Shown one piece after another: positions 62,129 to 64,000 of a stretch of DNA of 64,000 nucleotides. Numbering within the stretch: position 1 is the first letter of the stretch; each line of letters starts with the position of its first letter. A model generated the notes under the pieces. The model was not told where the DNA came from and did not search any database. It saw nothing but the letters and a program-made list of their open reading frames with translations. This DNA is from Mucilaginibacter dorajii (GTDB taxonomy: Bacteria; Bacteroidota; Bacteroidia; Sphingobacteriales; Sphingobacteriaceae): NCBI RefSeq assembly GCF_024808255.1, contig NZ_JANTYS010000007.1:62001-126000 (forward strand), read 5' to 3'. Position numbers and translations under genes: made by a program.

Positions 62129-63536
62129 TCTTAACGTTCCTTTGCGATATGAAATATATGGGGATACCAATTAACACAATACCTAAGCCAAATATAGAGT
62201 ACGTACTTTTATATATTAACAGTAAAATGCAAAAAGCAATACCCATTAAAATGTAAATTGCCGGTAAAACGGGATATCCAAAAGCTTTGTAGGGTCTTTC
62301 GGCGTTAGGCATTTTTGCCCTTAAAATATATATGCCAATAATGGTAAGCACGTAAAATATCACTACAACCAGTGATATCATATCCAGCAAATCGCCATAA
62401 CGCCCGCTTAAGCACAATACAGACGCCATCGCCGCTTGAATCCATAAGCCAAACTCCGGCACTGCTGCTTTGTTAAGCGTACCTGTGCGTTTAAAAAATA
62501 CGCCATCTTTAGCCATGGTATAGTAAACCCTGGCACCAGATAATATCAATCCGTTATTACAGCCAAAGGTTGATATCATGATCATTACAGCAATAATGTA
62601 AGTACCAACATTACCAAAAATAACGTGCGAAGCCGCAACGGCCACCCTGTCCTTATCGGCTACAGAAATATCATGTAATGAAAGTACACCTGTATAAACT
62701 ACGTTTGCCAACACATAAATCAGCGTTACAATGATGGTACCCAACATCATACTGAGTGCCACATCACGCTTTGGGTTTTTCATTTCGCCGGCAACAAAAG
62801 TTACACTGTTCCAGGCATCACTACTAAATATAGAGCCCACCATGGCAGCCGCGATAGCGCCTAAGGCGGTACCTAACGTTAACTGGGTTATGGTGCCATC
62901 TTTATTGAGGTTATGTAAATCCCAGGCGTTTGCCCAGTTGGCAGTCCATATATCACCTTTAAAGGCTAAAAATCCAAACCCAATTAAACCAAATAAGCTT
63001 AATAATTTGGTCAGGGTAAAAGTTGTCTGAATCCACTTTCCGCTTTTTACACCACGGGTATTGATAAAGGTAAGCAGCACAATTACAATGATAGAAACTA
63101 CCTGCGCGGCACTTATTTTTATAAAACCTAAATTTAAAAGAATATTATCTTCACTAAACGGGTGGATAATATAAGCCGTAAACTTACTAAACGCCACACC
63201 AACTGCCGCTATAGTACCCGTTTGAATTACCGCGAAAAAACTCCAGCCATATAAAAACGCGATGAGTTTGTTATAAGCTTCTTTAAGGTAAACGTACTGC
63301 CCGCCTGCTTTGGGGAACATGCCGCTTAGCTCGCCATAGCTAAGGGCGGCGGTTAAGGTCATGAAGCCGGTGATGAGCCAAATGGCTATAAGCCAACCTG
63401 CTGAGCCTACATTACGTACAATATCTGCAGCAACTATGAATATACCTGAGCCTATCATGGAGCCTGCTACCAGCATGGTGCCATCAAGCAAGCCAAGCTC
63501 ATGTTTCATTTTTGGTTGTCCGGGGTCTTTTGTCAT
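62100..63536 (-). CDS. APC superfamily amino acid permease
   Basis: This 478-residue inner-membrane protein has about twelve helices. The N-terminal GLLDGTMLVAGSMIGSGIFIVAADIVRNVGSAGWLIAIWLITG is the classic APC opening with GSGIF. YGELSGMFPKAGGQYVYLKEAYNKLIAFLYGW and NPKRDVALSMMLGTIIVTLIYVLANVVY are further hallmarks of the LAT/SteT-like group. The substrate is not predictable. It precedes and overlaps dacB, and is divergent from the pyrophosphatase gene across 154 bp. Confidence 0.92.
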   Translation of the reverse strand: MTKDPGQPKMKHELGLLDGTMLVAGSMIGSGIFIVAADIVRNVGSAGWLIAIWLITGFMTLTAALSYGELSGMFPKAGGQYVYLKEAYNKLIAFLYGWSFFAVIQTGTIAAVGVAFSKFTAYIIHPFSEDNILLNLGFIKISAAQVVSIIVIVLLTFINTRGVKSGKWIQTTFTLTKLLSLFGLIGFGFLAFKGDIWTANWANAWDLHNLNKDGTITQLTLGTALGAIAAAMVGSIFSSDAWNSVTFVAGEMKNPKRDVALSMMLGTIIVTLIYVLANVVYTGVLSLHDISVADKDRVAVAASHVIFGNVGTYIIAVMIMISTFGCNNGLILSGARVYYTMAKDGVFFKRTGTLNKAAVPEFGLWIQAAMASVLCLSGRYGDLLDMISLVVVIFYVLTIIGIYILRAKMPNAERPYKAFGYPVLPAIYILMGIAFCILLLIYKSTYSIFGLGIVLIGIPIYFISQRNVKNEDEAVIDS

Positions 63537-63690
63537 ATACTTAAAAGGGGTTTAAACCCCTAAACTATTCAAAAACTTTAATATTGGCAGGCTATTGTAA
63601 AGAAAATAAATTTACTATTTTGCAAGCACCAATTATACCGTGTTACACTTAGCACTAACAGTACTTACTTTATAAACCAAATTTGCGACT

Positions 63691-64000
63691 ATGGATTTTT
63701 TGAACACTTACTTAATCTACTTAATTCCGGTTTTCGGTTTGATAGGCATTGCCTTCATGGCCGTTAAAGCCGCCTGGGTTACCAAACAAGATGCCGGCGA
63801 TGGAGATATGGCCACACTGGCAGGCTACATTGCCGATGGGGCAATGGCCTTTTTACGTGCAGAGTGGAAAGTACTAAGCTACTTTGTGGTGGTTGCCGGT
63901 ATTTTATTAGCCTGGAGCGGTACTACCGTAGCTACATCAAGCCCTGTTATTGCCGTTTCATTTGTTATTGGCGCATTTTTATCGGCCTTTGCCGGTTACC
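63691..64000 (+). CDS. hppA: Membrane-bound ion-translocating pyrophosphatase (5' part)
   Basis: The first 103 residues are visible and the gene runs off the window. The N-terminus MDFLNTYLIYLIPVFGLIGIAFMAVKAAWVTKQDAGDGDMATLAGYIADGAMAFLRAEWKVLSYFVVVAGILLAW contains two transmembrane helices. The cytosolic loop DGDxxMxxIAxxIxEGAxAFLxxEYK-type sequence is diagnostic of the family. The enzyme couples pyrophosphate hydrolysis to H+ or Na+ export. The ion-specificity residues lie beyond the window. Confidence 0.9.
   Translation, partial: MDFLNTYLIYLIPVFGLIGIAFMAVKAAWVTKQDAGDGDMATLAGYIADGAMAFLRAEWKVLSYFVVVAGILLAWSGTTVATSSPVIAVSFVIGAFLSAFAGY

Overview
The window is a stretch of chromosome from a member of the Bacteroidota, most likely family Sphingobacteriaceae and probably Mucilaginibacter or a close relative. 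This rests on gene content: a SusC/SusD pair with an STN domain, FecR and an ECF sigma factor, TIGR02757 and DUF4097 proteins, a ProS without editing insert, many Cys-anchored lipoproteins, few Shine-Dalgarno sites and occasional TAnnTTTG promoter motifs. No tRNA, rRNA, CRISPR array, phage gene or intact transposase was seen.

Layout. 1-2252: 5' part of a large secreted adhesin-like protein (minus strand). 2.6-7.8 kb: a conserved protein of unknown function with rpiA, a secreted beta-propeller protein and two single-domain response regulators. 7.9-16 kb (minus): an AsmA-like membrane protein, then an ECF sigma / HEAT anti-sigma / two DUF4097 / FtsX-permease cluster. 16.8-34.8 kb: mostly housekeeping (yjbQ, M1 peptidase, FadL-type porin, proS, a cystathionine gamma-synthase/lyase, TIGR02757, kup, a nucleoid-associated protein, mnmE, a lipocalin), with a small beta/gamma-crystallin protein among them. 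35.0-51.6 kb (minus): a polysaccharide utilisation locus, read in transcription order as ECF sigma, FecR, SusC, SusD, GH78, COG4299 acyltransferase, GH20, GH92. 51.7-53.3 kb: a 2OG-Fe(II) oxygenase next to an AraC-methyltransferase (Ada-like) protein. 53.6-64 kb: antiporter, small membrane proteins, TonB-linked barrel, old yellow enzyme plus OsmC, PBP4-type carboxypeptidase, APC permease and the start of a membrane pyrophosphatase.

The most unusual content lies between and inside genes. There are three small transposon-like elements without coding capacity, from two families. All begin CAG and are flanked by 10-bp direct repeats: 16255-16575 and 33045-33283 (same family, opposite orientation), and 40904-41075 (different family, inserted inside an older palindromic repeat). 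About ten other palindromic intergenic repeats occur. Some have entered genes: a 102-bp inverted repeat sits in frame inside the GTPase domain of mnmE, G-rich repeats lie in the TIGR02757 gene, and two other repeats supply the stop codons of neighbouring genes. mnmE also carries a 7-bp tandem repeat just after its start codon.

All calls come from reading the sequence and remembered family motifs; no database search was run. Start codons were moved inward where the longest open frame began with TTG/GTG or lacked family similarity at its N-terminus.
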